From positions 1 through 53,571 of the forward strand of contig JAPYOP010000030.1 in assembly GCA_029938115.1 (NCBI GenBank): 53,571 nucleotides of DNA. The letters are read 5' to 3'. This DNA comes from Colwellia sp. Its GTDB lineage: Bacteria; Pseudomonadota; Gammaproteobacteria; Enterobacterales; Alteromonadaceae. The notes beneath the pieces were generated by a model, which had not been told where the DNA came from, searched no databases, and worked only from the letters and a program-made list of their open reading frames with translations. Shown piece after piece: positions 1-6,829 of the stretch (within the stretch, counting starts at the first letter, position 1; each line of letters begins with the position of its first letter). Position numbers and translations under genes: made by a program.

Positions 1-463
1 AGTCGCTTAATAAAATTAGGGTAAACAGTGCCAACTATCTTGAAAAACACCGTATATAGAAAAAAATTATCGTACAAATCCAAATGATAGAACTTTTATT
101 GGCAACTCGCTTGGCGGGTTATTTGGCACGTATATATTATTAACAAAGCCGACATTATTCAAAAACTATATACTTGGTAGCCCATCTTACTGGTTTGATA
201 ATAAGTTTATTTTTCGATTAGAAAAAACGATTGAAGTAAAAAATATTAATGCCAATGTATTTATTTCTATCGGTGAACGTGAAGCTAAAGTATTAGAAAG
301 TGACTATGAAATGGTCAAGGATGTCAAAGCATTTTATGAAAAAATATTGGGTTGGAAGCAAGCTAATCTAAAAGCTAAAATTATCATTATTCCTGAAGCC
401 AATCATCAAACAGCCTTTCCAGCCACTGCAATTCAAGGGTTGCATTGGATTTATAAAATATAG
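1..463 (+). pseudogene. Broken alpha/beta-hydrolase (putative esterase family) 3' fragment
   Basis: Frame 2 from about position 44 to the TAG at 461-463 reads as the C-terminal half of a serine esterase of the putative-esterase (IroE/Fes-like) type. Visible are the run PYIEKNYRTN, then the nucleophile elbow GNSLGG (Ser), GSPSYWFDN, an acidic loop with SIGERE, and a late His in EANHQTAFP, as expected for the Ser-Asp/Glu-His triad. Upstream, frame 2 is blocked by stops at 8-10, 11-13, 17-19 and 41-43. Frame 3 (positions 3-44) carries a related-looking stretch ending NSANYLE that is then shut by a stop at 57-59. The gene therefore looks disrupted by a small deletion or frameshift near 44. Its true 5' end lies outside the window. 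A sequencing error at about 44 would be the alternative to a true pseudogene. Confidence 0.6.
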
Positions 464-477
464 CAAGGTATGAAAAT

Positions 478-1074
478 TTGAAACACATAATGTTTAAGTT
501 ATATTTATCTGTCCTGTTACTTATACCGTTAAGCTCATATGCAGAGGTTGATGTTGTGAAAGCTAACGTAATAGATTTTGTTCATTATGACGCAACATTA
601 GAGCCTAACCTTAACGATAAATCAGTTAAAGGTAGCGTTAAGATAAAATTAATTGCTAAAGCAAAAAATATTAATGAAATTGTCTTTTCTGCAAAATATA
701 AAAGCATCTTTAATGTCGTTAGTGAACAAAGAGTTATCGGGTATAATGTTTCTAATGGTTTGTTAATAATTAAGTTCGATAAACCATTAGTTGATGGCAA
801 AGAGTACAACATTAGTATCGAGTACTTATCTCGATCTAAAAAAGGCATGCGATATTATCAAGACCATCTATTTACTGGTTACCATACAAAAAATTGGCTG
901 ATGTCTCATACGAATATAAACGATAAGGCGAGCTTTGAACTACATCTTATTCATGCTAAAAACTTGACCTCTGTTGGTAATGGCAAGTTTATTTCTCAGC
1001 AGGAGATTGCAGGTGAAAAATTAATTTCATACTGGCAGCAAAGTTCACCAATTGGCCTTTTAGCGTTTGAGTGA
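478..1074 (+). pseudogene. Truncated M1-family aminopeptidase, N-terminal domain only
   Basis: A 198-residue product (TTG start) or 194 residues from the ATG at 490, beginning with a hydrophobic signal peptide ending near SSYA. The rest resembles the beta-rich N-terminal saddle domain of M1 (aminopeptidase N-like) metallopeptidases: a YDATLEPNL-type opening, FTGYHTKNWLMSH, and the domain-closing SSPIGLLAFE. Full M1 enzymes continue for hundreds of residues with the GAMEN and HExxH zinc motifs. Here the frame stops at 1072-1074, right where the next domain should begin, and overlaps the 3' end of the convergent S4 gene by 15 bp. It starts 14 bp after the broken esterase. It is best read as a relic created by a deletion whose junction is close to 1060-1075. 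A secreted non-catalytic stub cannot be excluded. Confidence 0.6.
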
Positions 1075-1413
1075 TGGTTCAGTAACAGTTTTTGATGAAA
1101 GAACCCGCGCTTTACTTTTAGCCCTTTTTTTCCTTTGTTCTTTTTTACTCGCTAAAACTACAGTATTAATAAATTCTGCTGATTTTTTTGTGGGATTATA
1201 AGCGATCTTAACAATTTTACCGTTATATTCGATAATATCGCCGTTTCGAATTTTTTTACGTTTTTGAACTACAACTTCATTATTTACTAAAACATTACCT
1301 TCACTGATCATGGTTTTAGCTTCGCCGCCACCGCCAACCATATTGGCTATTTTGAGTAATTTACAAAGTTCTATAGGTTCAACACAAATGTCGATAATGG
1401 AGTGTTCAGACAT
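1060..1413 (-). CDS. S4-domain RNA-binding protein, YbcJ-like with basic C-terminal tail
   Basis: A 117-residue protein from the ATG at 1413, preferred over the GTG at 1422 because an AGGTG ribosome-binding site lies 6-7 nt upstream of the ATG. Residues of about 1-70 form an S4 RNA-binding fold of the YbcJ type: ELCKLLKIANMVGGGGEAKTMI, then GNVLVNNEVVVQKRKKIRNGDIIEYNG is the usual loop-strand arrangement. The final 45 residues are an unusual Lys/Arg-rich extension that YbcJ (about 70 residues) lacks and that could add nonspecific RNA contacts. Members of this family are thought to bind rRNA or ribosome-associated RNA, but the physiological role is unclear. The gene is convergent with the truncated M1 fragment and shares its last 15 bp with it, so its 3' end may itself sit at a rearrangement junction. 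Confidence 0.75.
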   Translation of the reverse strand: MSEHSIIDICVEPIELCKLLKIANMVGGGGEAKTMISEGNVLVNNEVVVQKRKKIRNGDIIEYNGKIVKIAYNPTKKSAEFINTVVLASKKEQRKKRAKSKARVLSSKTVTEPSLKR

Positions 1414-1422
1414 GAAATACAC

Positions 1423-1796
1423 CTAATGATTTTAAATAATAATATTGCTAAATTCTAACATATATAAGGATACTTTATAATACTGAGCTTGCAGGATACG
1501 TATCAATTCTGAATGTTTCTCAACTTGACAGGCTCACACACCAAAGCTGTCATAGAGACTTGTAATCAAAGCAGTAGTTCTCACACGACAAGTTGACGCA
1601 GCGAACAGATGAACTACCTAGTGAAAACTGAGCAACAATACTTGTGCTGATTGATAAAAAACTTATGGAGTTATGGGCTAAGGGGCGGATTATATGATGC
1701 TCTGCTCCTCTATATTTTGTTATCCACTCGAAATAGAGTAATCAATAACTCTGTGCCCATTGGTTGCTCAATTATCTGATTAGAAAATTGAGCTTC
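1423..1796. other. Gene-poor spacer, nothing recognised
   Basis: This AT-rich stretch between the S4 gene start and the glutaredoxin stop has frequent stops in all frames. No tRNA, clear terminator or mobile-element end was found by eye. Confidence 0.4.
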
Positions 1797-2027
1797 TTAA
1801 TCTGCGGCATAAAGTTTCTTAAAATTCTCTAGATTCCAGCCAATCATTATTTCATTACCAATTTTAAGGGCTGGTACAGAACTAGCCCCTATAGCGTCAA
1901 GCTCTTTTCTACCGCGTTGCATTTTTGCATTTGTTAATCTGTATTTAATGCCATTATCATCCAAGTATTTTTGAGCTTCACGGCAATGGCGACATTTATC
2001 TGAAATATATAAAACAACGCGTTTCAT
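1797..2027 (-). CDS. Small glutaredoxin-like thiol-disulfide protein
   Basis: A 76-residue single-domain protein; the ATG at 2027 is preferred over the GTG at 2030 because an AAAGG site lies 6 nt upstream. The sequence opens with the beta-strand VVLYIS, followed directly by the redox motif CRHC (a CxxC dithiol). It then has the helix EAQKYLDDNGIKY, the cis-proline strand SSVPALKIG, and the GWNLENFKKL helix. This is the standard minimal glutaredoxin/NrdH-size fold, so it is expected to reduce disulfides or mixed glutathione disulfides in the cytosol. The CRHC centre differs from the CPYC of classical glutaredoxins, so electron donor and substrate cannot be told from sequence. It stands alone on the minus strand and no redox partner is nearby. 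Confidence 0.8.
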   Translation of the reverse strand: MKRVVLYISDKCRHCREAQKYLDDNGIKYRLTNAKMQRGRKELDAIGASSVPALKIGNEIMIGWNLENFKKLYAAD

Positions 2028-2221
2028 CACTAACCTTTACAGAACTGTTAAAGACTAACTATTTTACTGAACTCTCAAAAAAAACAAAGGTGAATTAACT
2101 GAATTTTCGATTCTATACAAAGAAAATTAAGCTACTCTAGTAAATTAATAAGGTCAAAGCATTTGAAGTAGTCATTTTGGCTTTGATTTAATAGTTTCAG
2201 GTTAGAGCTGTCAACGGCTGC

Positions 2222-2328
2222 TATGAGCTTAAACCGGCACCACAAACAAGCAGTAAATTTCGGTTAATATTACCCTCAATATGATGATGGCATTACAAAA
2301 GCTCTATGTCCTATTCATACCTTCGTTT
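2222..2328 (+). repeat. Direct repeat, copy 1 (flank of dusA scar A)
   Basis: By eye this matches 5041-5150 at roughly four bases in five, including the exact block AGCTCTATGTCCTATTCAT and a following CCTTCGTTTT. In both copies a short frame ends with a similar tail (MSLNRHHKQAVNFG-stop here, MSVNLAYKLAANFG-stop in the other). This suggests the repeat contains the end of an eroded gene. It lies immediately left of a dusA-like att scar in both places, so it is probably the conserved right end of two related integrated elements. Confidence 0.6.
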
Positions 2329-2368
2329 TCTCATAAACTCTCAGTCGCTCCAATGCTCGATTGGATTG
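2329..2368 (+). repeat. dusA 5'-end duplicate, att scar A
   Basis: The 40 bp are nearly identical to 5245-5284 and read SHKLSVAPMLDWI in the dusA frame, matching the start of the intact DusA (SHKLSCAPMLDWT). The strictly shared core ATGCTCGATTGGA lies at 2353-2365. The start codon is missing: the CGTTTT of the preceding repeat runs straight into TCTCAT. Compared with copy B this looks like an internal deletion of roughly 85-90 bp. The 5' end of dusA is an established integration site for prophages and islands, so an attL/attR remnant is the favoured reading. Confidence 0.7.
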
Positions 2369-2719
2369 ATTGTTGTGTTTTAGTTGGGTTGTAGGTGGCT
2401 TGTGGTATTAAAGGTCTACTTTTGTTTGGTTTTAGAGTTGTTTGGTACCCCCCAATATGCACACTTTGTTTGTGTTTCTACAGTAAATTAATTTATTAGG
2501 TGCAACTTATCCTGCGAGCTTGATTGTAGTCATTCCCGCTTAAGAACAGAATTAGCTAACTCCATATTCATGATTCTTTTGATCCATATATTCCTTAGAG
2601 GAAGAATCGTTATGCAATTAATATAGTAGTACCTATACTAGGTTGATAAATTCGCTATTTTACTAAATTATTTTATTTTATCTGCAAATAAAATAACTTA
2701 ATCAAAGTTAGTACTAGGT

Positions 2720-4693
2720 TTGGGGATTATGGGAAGTATCATTCGCCTAACAGCTTCGCTGATAATTTTATGTTCATTATTTTGTATTCCTGCACAGAGT
2801 GATGAACTAGATTCTCTGTTTCACTTATCTTTGGAAGAGTTACTTGAAGTAAATGTTTCTGTTGCTTCGACAAAATCAGAAACTGTAGCTGAAACACCAG
2901 CCATAGTTTCGCGGTACAATCGTATCGATCTAGAGAAAATGGGCATAACCAATTTGAGGGAAATGTTCAACTTCATCCCTGGTGTTATTGTTCAGGATTC
3001 ATTAGGTGGCTGGGCCTCGGTGCAAATTAGGGGCATAGATGAAAATTTTAATCAGAAAGTACTGTTTTTGCTTGATGGTGTTCCTTATCACCAACCTTCC
3101 CATTCTCTCATTCCAATGGAAGGTATTCCATGGGAGTCAATTTCTCATGTGGAAGTTATACGCGGACCTGGCGCCGTTTTTTATGGAACACAAGCATCGG
3201 GTGGTGTATTCAATGTTATAACCAGAAAAGATGTTGGTAAGAGTTCTGCGTCAGTTAAAATAGGATCAAATGGCCTTAAAGAAGGTAGTGGTTATTACAA
3301 TCGAGAGCTCTCGGATGAATCCTCCATTTATGTTGCGGCAGAATACAGAGCAGAGGATGGCTACACTGCCACATATAACGAGTTTTTCCCCAACGTCGGA
3401 TTGGTAACAGACGAGGTTGATCGTTTTTTAGAAAGACAATCGGCATTATTGCGCTATACCAACAACGACTTTAGTCTTCTTCTTCAGGCTTTTTCCGACA
3501 CCACCGTAGGTATTAACGATGGTGTCACAGGCGAAAACACATTGCAGCCCTTAACTTTAGATACCAAAGGCCAATTAATTCATATAGAAAATAGCTGGAA
3601 CACCGATAACAGTAAAACGACTATTTTTTCTGACTATAACCACTACACATTAGACATACAGTTAGAAAATATATTAGCTCCAGGTGTTGGTTTATTGGCT
3701 ACAAAAGATAATAACGGCAAAGACGACTATAGATTTAGAGTTGGCGGCAATTTTGCTTACAATATGAATGAATCACTTGATCTAGTGGTAGGTATTGAGC
3801 AAGAAACTCGTTCGATAGGTAATTACCGCTTCTATTTTTTAGATGACACTAGTACTCCACTAGCTACACTACTTGAGAAAAGTAAAGTTGATGAATTTTC
3901 TGCATATGCCCAAGCAGATTACACCCTTAAAAATTGGCGTTTTCTTATCGGCGGCCGATTTACCGATAACGTGTTAAGTGGTCAAAAAACAACGCCAAGA
4001 GCCGCCATAGTCTATAAAATTGATGAATATCAATCATTGAAAGGTCTGTACTCTACCGGTTTTAATTCCCCTAATCCAACACAAACGAGCGTTTATGCGC
4101 CTGGCAATACAGTTGGAAATAATACGCTAACAGCTGAAATAGTAAAGACCTTTGATTTAGCCTACACCTATTCAAAATCAAACGTATTATTTGTAGCAAA
4201 TATTTATTCTTTAGAAGCAGAAGACTTCATAGAGAGAAGGTTTAGTGAGCCTGACGGTGCGGTTTCATTTTTTAATGAAGGAAATTTTAAGCGGCAAGGC
4301 GCAGAAATTGATTTTCAAATGGCCACATCAGATAGTAAATTATTTGTCAACTTAGCCTATCAAAAAGAAGGTAATAAGGTTATTGATGAAGACCCAACTG
4401 CTTTTAACACACCTAGACTAACCCTGAGTATTGGTGCAAATACTGACCTTTGGGACATGCACAGTATAGGTGGCGACATCTCATATATAGGAACGCGCCA
4501 TAATTTAGACGGCTACAGTATAGTTAATATTAACTATACTGCCAGACTCTCTGGTTTTGAATTATTTGTTGTTGTTCGCAACCTTTTGGACGAAGAGATT
4601 TTAAATCCCGACATTTCAACTCAAAATAGTGACCTTGTAGCACATGGAGAAGAAGGTGTTAATGCTCAGTTAGGCGTTAGAGTTCACTTTTAA
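2720..4693 (+). CDS. TonB-dependent outer-membrane receptor
   Basis: A 657-residue protein from a TTG at 2720; the ATG at 2729 (654 residues) is at least as likely. A signal peptide occupies about the first 28 residues, ending near CIPAQS. The plug domain spans about residues 50-170 with the hallmarks ETPAIVSRYNRIDLEKMG, FNFIPGVIVQDS, SVQIRGIDENFNQKVLFLLDG, VEVIRGPGAVFYG and ASGGVFNVITRK. A beta-barrel follows, with alternating aromatic strands and a terminal aromatic residue (RVHF). Such receptors import ferric siderophores, haem, cobalamin or glycans using the TonB-ExbBD complex. No ExbB/TonB, transporter or Fur-box-like site is adjacent, so the ligand is unknown. The gene is solitary cargo between dusA scars A and B, which suggests it arrived with, or is stranded between, integrated elements. 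Confidence 0.9.
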   Translation: MGIMGSIIRLTASLIILCSLFCIPAQSDELDSLFHLSLEELLEVNVSVASTKSETVAETPAIVSRYNRIDLEKMGITNLREMFNFIPGVIVQDSLGGWASVQIRGIDENFNQKVLFLLDGVPYHQPSHSLIPMEGIPWESISHVEVIRGPGAVFYGTQASGGVFNVITRKDVGKSSASVKIGSNGLKEGSGYYNRELSDESSIYVAAEYRAEDGYTATYNEFFPNVGLVTDEVDRFLERQSALLRYTNNDFSLLLQAFSDTTVGINDGVTGENTLQPLTLDTKGQLIHIENSWNTDNSKTTIFSDYNHYTLDIQLENILAPGVGLLATKDNNGKDDYRFRVGGNFAYNMNESLDLVVGIEQETRSIGNYRFYFLDDTSTPLATLLEKSKVDEFSAYAQADYTLKNWRFLIGGRFTDNVLSGQKTTPRAAIVYKIDEYQSLKGLYSTGFNSPNPTQTSVYAPGNTVGNNTLTAEIVKTFDLAYTYSKSNVLFVANIYSLEAEDFIERRFSEPDGAVSFFNEGNFKRQGAEIDFQMATSDSKLFVNLAYQKEGNKVIDEDPTAFNTPRLTLSIGANTDLWDMHSIGGDISYIGTRHNLDGYSIVNINYTARLSGFELFVVVRNLLDEEILNPDISTQNSDLVAHGEEGVNAQLGVRVHF

Positions 4694-5040
4694 TGAGATT
4701 ACTTATTTGAGTGACGGTAAGGCGTCATATACTGAGGAGGAGCTTGAATTATTTGTTGACGGTTAAATTGAAGGCATGGAGAAGAGAGGGAAGACTTAAA
4801 AGTCAAATGGCCGAGTCAATGGCAAGTAAAAAAATAAAAAAAGGATTCAGAACCAAAGATGAAAGTAACTAACATAATATCGAACCAGATGAAGAGGTTC
4901 ATAAAGGTCGGGAAATTGGTAACTGTTGTATTTCATATTTCCAACTAAATAACCTTTTAAACAAAAAGACAACTTTGTACTCCAGTGACAATGTCTATAT
5001 ATAGCTATAAGCAACGTTAAAAAATAGAACATGAATGACT
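4694..5040. other. Spacer with eroded coding-like fragments
   Basis: Downstream of the receptor there are short stretches that look protein-like but are interrupted by stops, for example YTEEELELFVDG ending at about 4764. No complete gene, clear terminator or known element is seen. A 61-codon minus-strand frame at 4847-5032 has no domain signal and was not accepted. Confidence 0.4.
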
Positions 5041-5150
5041 ATAATGAGCGTAAATCTGGCTTACAAGCTTGCAGCAAATTTTGGTTGAATATAACCCTAA
5101 ATATGATCATGGTTTCATAAAAGCTCTATGTCCTATTCATGCCTTCGTTT
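5041..5150 (+). repeat. Direct repeat, copy 2 (flank of dusA scar B)
   Basis: This is the partner of 2222-2328, sharing a long AAGCTCTATGTCCTATTCAT-type block and the tail CCTTCGTTTT. Here about 90 further bases separate the repeat from the dusA-like start codon, whereas copy 1 abuts its scar directly. The extra segment may contain the promoter that an integrated element supplied to the displaced dusA. Confidence 0.6.
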
Positions 5151-5238
5151 TTTTTGTTAAATTTCAAATTAATCCGTATAATTCAGTTGTATTTTTCAAC
5201 TTTATCAATTTATTAATTTCAAAAAGCCATTTAACTAT

Positions 5239-5310
5239 ATGATTTCTCATAAACTTTCAGTCGCTCCAATGCTCGATTGGATTGGTTGTACTATTTATAC
5301 TACGCTGTAG
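5239..5310 (+). pseudogene. dusA 5'-end duplicate, att scar B (23-codon stub)
   Basis: ATG at 5239 begins MISHKLSVAPMLDWI and then departs into an unrelated short tail with a stop at 5308-5310. The first 14 residues match the intact DusA beginning at 6830 (MISHKLSCAPMLDW), differing at one residue. The nucleotide sequences differ at several synonymous positions, so this is an older or foreign-derived version of the gene start. The core ATGCTCGATTGGA is at 5269-5281. The stub retains a start codon and about 90 bp of upstream AT-rich DNA, as expected for an attachment site that once restored the dusA 5' end. It lies 1591 bp from the core in intact dusA and 2916 bp from the core in scar A. Confidence 0.7.
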
Positions 5311-5342
5311 CGTTGCTTGGTGTACAAAAGGTGTGCCTTTTA

Positions 5343-5471
5343 TTATTGTTTGATTCTTTCGTGTACGACTTTTTGGATCAAGCTACGGTTTTTAAACATT
5401 AATAATGTTCCAAAAAGTGTGCACAGGAGAAGTAACAAAATCGCTTTACTTAAGGTCTGCATCAGACTCAT
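5343..5471 (-). CDS. Possible 42-residue single-span membrane protein
   Basis: From the ATG at 5471 the product is 42 residues: a short polar start, one hydrophobic helix (AILLLLLCTLFGTLLMF, about residues 10-26), and a basic C-terminal tail. The orientation is probably N-out or N-in single pass, with positive residues after the helix. A GAGG ribosome-binding site lies 8 nt upstream of this ATG, which is why it is preferred over the longer 60-codon frame starting at 5525. No family is recognised. It lies just right of dusA scar B, so it could be a surviving gene of the integrated element. It is short enough to be chance. Confidence 0.35.
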   Translation of the reverse strand: MSLMQTLSKAILLLLLCTLFGTLLMFKNRSLIQKVVHERIKQ

Positions 5472-5671
5472 CGATCTTGCCTCAAATAAATAGACACTAA
5501 TTAAGAAAATCACCTTGGGCTTCAAATTACCACTTTCAGTAGAAGTTAATTATCGCGTCAATTACAGGTTCTAAGATACCGTTCATTGTACCAAAAACTG
5601 ACATTCAATAACCTCTGCATAAGGGCGGAAAATACAAGATAAAAAAAGTTAAGCTCCCTTAGTGTGAAGAA

Positions 5672-6274
5672 TTAAATTTGTCTGAGCCTACGAATAGCCA
5701 GTAACGCTATACCGAACAAGCCCAATGTAGCCGGCTCTGGTACAGATATAGACTCGTCAAACGACGTATCACTAATTAATATATTGTCAAAATACGCATC
5801 ACCTGCAACACCACCCGATCCAGACCAATCTTCAAAGGCAAATTGCAATGAACTTCCTGTAAATTCCACCATGTAGGTCGTCCAAGTGCCATCATCGACG
5901 AGTACATCAGGGTAAGGGGCTGTTGTTCCAACCCAAAGGGTAAAAATATTCCAGAAAAAGCCACCACAATTTGAAGTGTTACATGTGCCTAAATAATTGA
6001 AGGTCACATAGAATTTTCCTGTTGTACTGCTAATTGAATTAGCCCATAGGTCTCCCCCTCCCCTGAGATGGGAGAAAGATAGGGCATTATCGCCTTGAAG
6101 TGGATCGGAGACTATTCTCCCGTAGCTATTTGAGCTCCAATTATCCTCTGTTGCAAAAGACAATCCATTTTCAAAATCCTCGTAAAATATAATACCTGCA
6201 TGGGCTACATTTGGTAAACAACTGATAGCTAATGAAAAGCTAATTGCGATAGTACACAAAAATTTGAATTTCAT
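5672..6274 (-). CDS. PEP-CTERM sorted secreted protein
   Basis: This 200-residue protein has a clear signal peptide (about 1-26, ending NVAHA) and a C-terminal PEP-CTERM tail: VPEPATLGLFGIALLAIRRL, i.e. the VPEP motif, a hydrophobic span and a basic end. The middle begins YEDFENGLSFATEDNWSS and is Gly/aromatic-rich with a Cys pair (CNTSNCGG). This resembles the beta-sandwich, carbohydrate-binding-like modules common in this class. The tail is recognised by an exosortase (EpsH/XrtA type), which would cleave it and release or anchor the protein in the exopolysaccharide matrix. No exosortase is in the window, so one must be encoded elsewhere for sorting to happen. The gene is lone cargo between dusA scar B and the intact dusA. 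Confidence 0.85.
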   Translation of the reverse strand: MKFKFLCTIAISFSLAISCLPNVAHAGIIFYEDFENGLSFATEDNWSSNSYGRIVSDPLQGDNALSFSHLRGGGDLWANSISSTTGKFYVTFNYLGTCNTSNCGGFFWNIFTLWVGTTAPYPDVLVDDGTWTTYMVEFTGSSLQFAFEDWSGSGGVAGDAYFDNILISDTSFDESISVPEPATLGLFGIALLAIRRLRQI

Positions 6275-6593
6275 TTTATATTCCTTCTTTTTTGGGTAAG
6301 TAACTCATATGTTTTAAGTTGTGCAGCACATATCAAGCCACTACTTTAAGCCTTTGTTTTTTAACCGGTATATTTTTCGTTTACTTTAAATGTTGCAAAA
6401 GATGGCATTTTGCGAAGCATATTGGGAAAGCTCGATCATGGGATGAATAGCTAAGTGTAGTAAATGGAATGTTTAGTAAAATTATGCTTGAAGACACTAA
6501 GGTGGATTTAACGTCAAAGCGGAAAAATTATTATATAAGGGGTCGTTATTACCTATGTCTGTTTCTCAATGAAGACTTTAGCTAAATAAGTGA
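6275..6593. other. Spacer upstream of the PEP-CTERM gene, nothing recognised
   Basis: This AT-rich region between the PEP-CTERM gene start (minus strand) and the eroded ORF presumably contains the promoter of the PEP-CTERM gene. No box could be assigned with confidence. Confidence 0.35.
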
Positions 6594-6761
6594 GTTGTTA
6601 TTCTTGATTCCCCAAATGATCGTTACAAATTGAACTTTTATCGACGGCTTGTAGGTGAAGCAGATCTTAAATTGGTCCAGTTTCCAATGAAATAGCTTCC
6701 AATAGGTGGTGTAGACGATCCACAAAAAATACACGCCTATGGATTGAGAGAAGGTTTTTGA
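6594..6761 (+). pseudogene. Eroded ORF, origin unknown
   Basis: One frame is open from 6594 to a TAG at 6693-6695 and continues after it to a TGA at 6759-6761. It reads NDRYKLNFYRRLVGEADLKL before the stop and GGVDDPQKIHAYGLREGF after it. The composition looks like real protein rather than random translation, but no family is recognised and no start codon or ribosome-binding site is evident. It may be the last piece of a gene from an element inserted before dusA. The antisense 63-codon frame over the same bases was considered less likely. Confidence 0.25.
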
Positions 6762-6829
6762 GTATAATTCCAACTTCTGTGCTTAGTCTTAAGTCGCTAT
6801 TGTAAAACTGGAATATATAATTTAACCTT

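Larger units (their letters stand above)
2028..2719. other. Long gene-poor stretch carrying dusA att scar A
   Basis: No credible coding frame is seen. A short stem (TCAAAGC near 2155, GCTTTGA near 2180) may end a transcript. From about 2222 to 2328 the DNA is similar to 5041-5150, and 2329-2368 is a copy of the dusA 5' end (both listed separately). The rest, up to the TonB receptor, is AT-rich with no recognised element. Confidence 0.5.

Noticed and set aside
2371..2719. Riboswitch or Fur box upstream of the TonB receptor
   Set aside because: No conserved cobalamin-riboswitch core and no 19-bp Fur-like dyad could be seen; only a short TACTAGG direct repeat is present.
4847..5032. 61-codon minus-strand frame after the TonB receptor
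   Set aside because: It has aromatic-rich random composition, no ribosome-binding site or family, and lies in DNA that looks eroded on both strands.
6582..6773. 63-codon minus-strand frame before dusA
   Set aside because: The plus strand over the same bases has more protein-like composition; the minus product has no recognisable feature.
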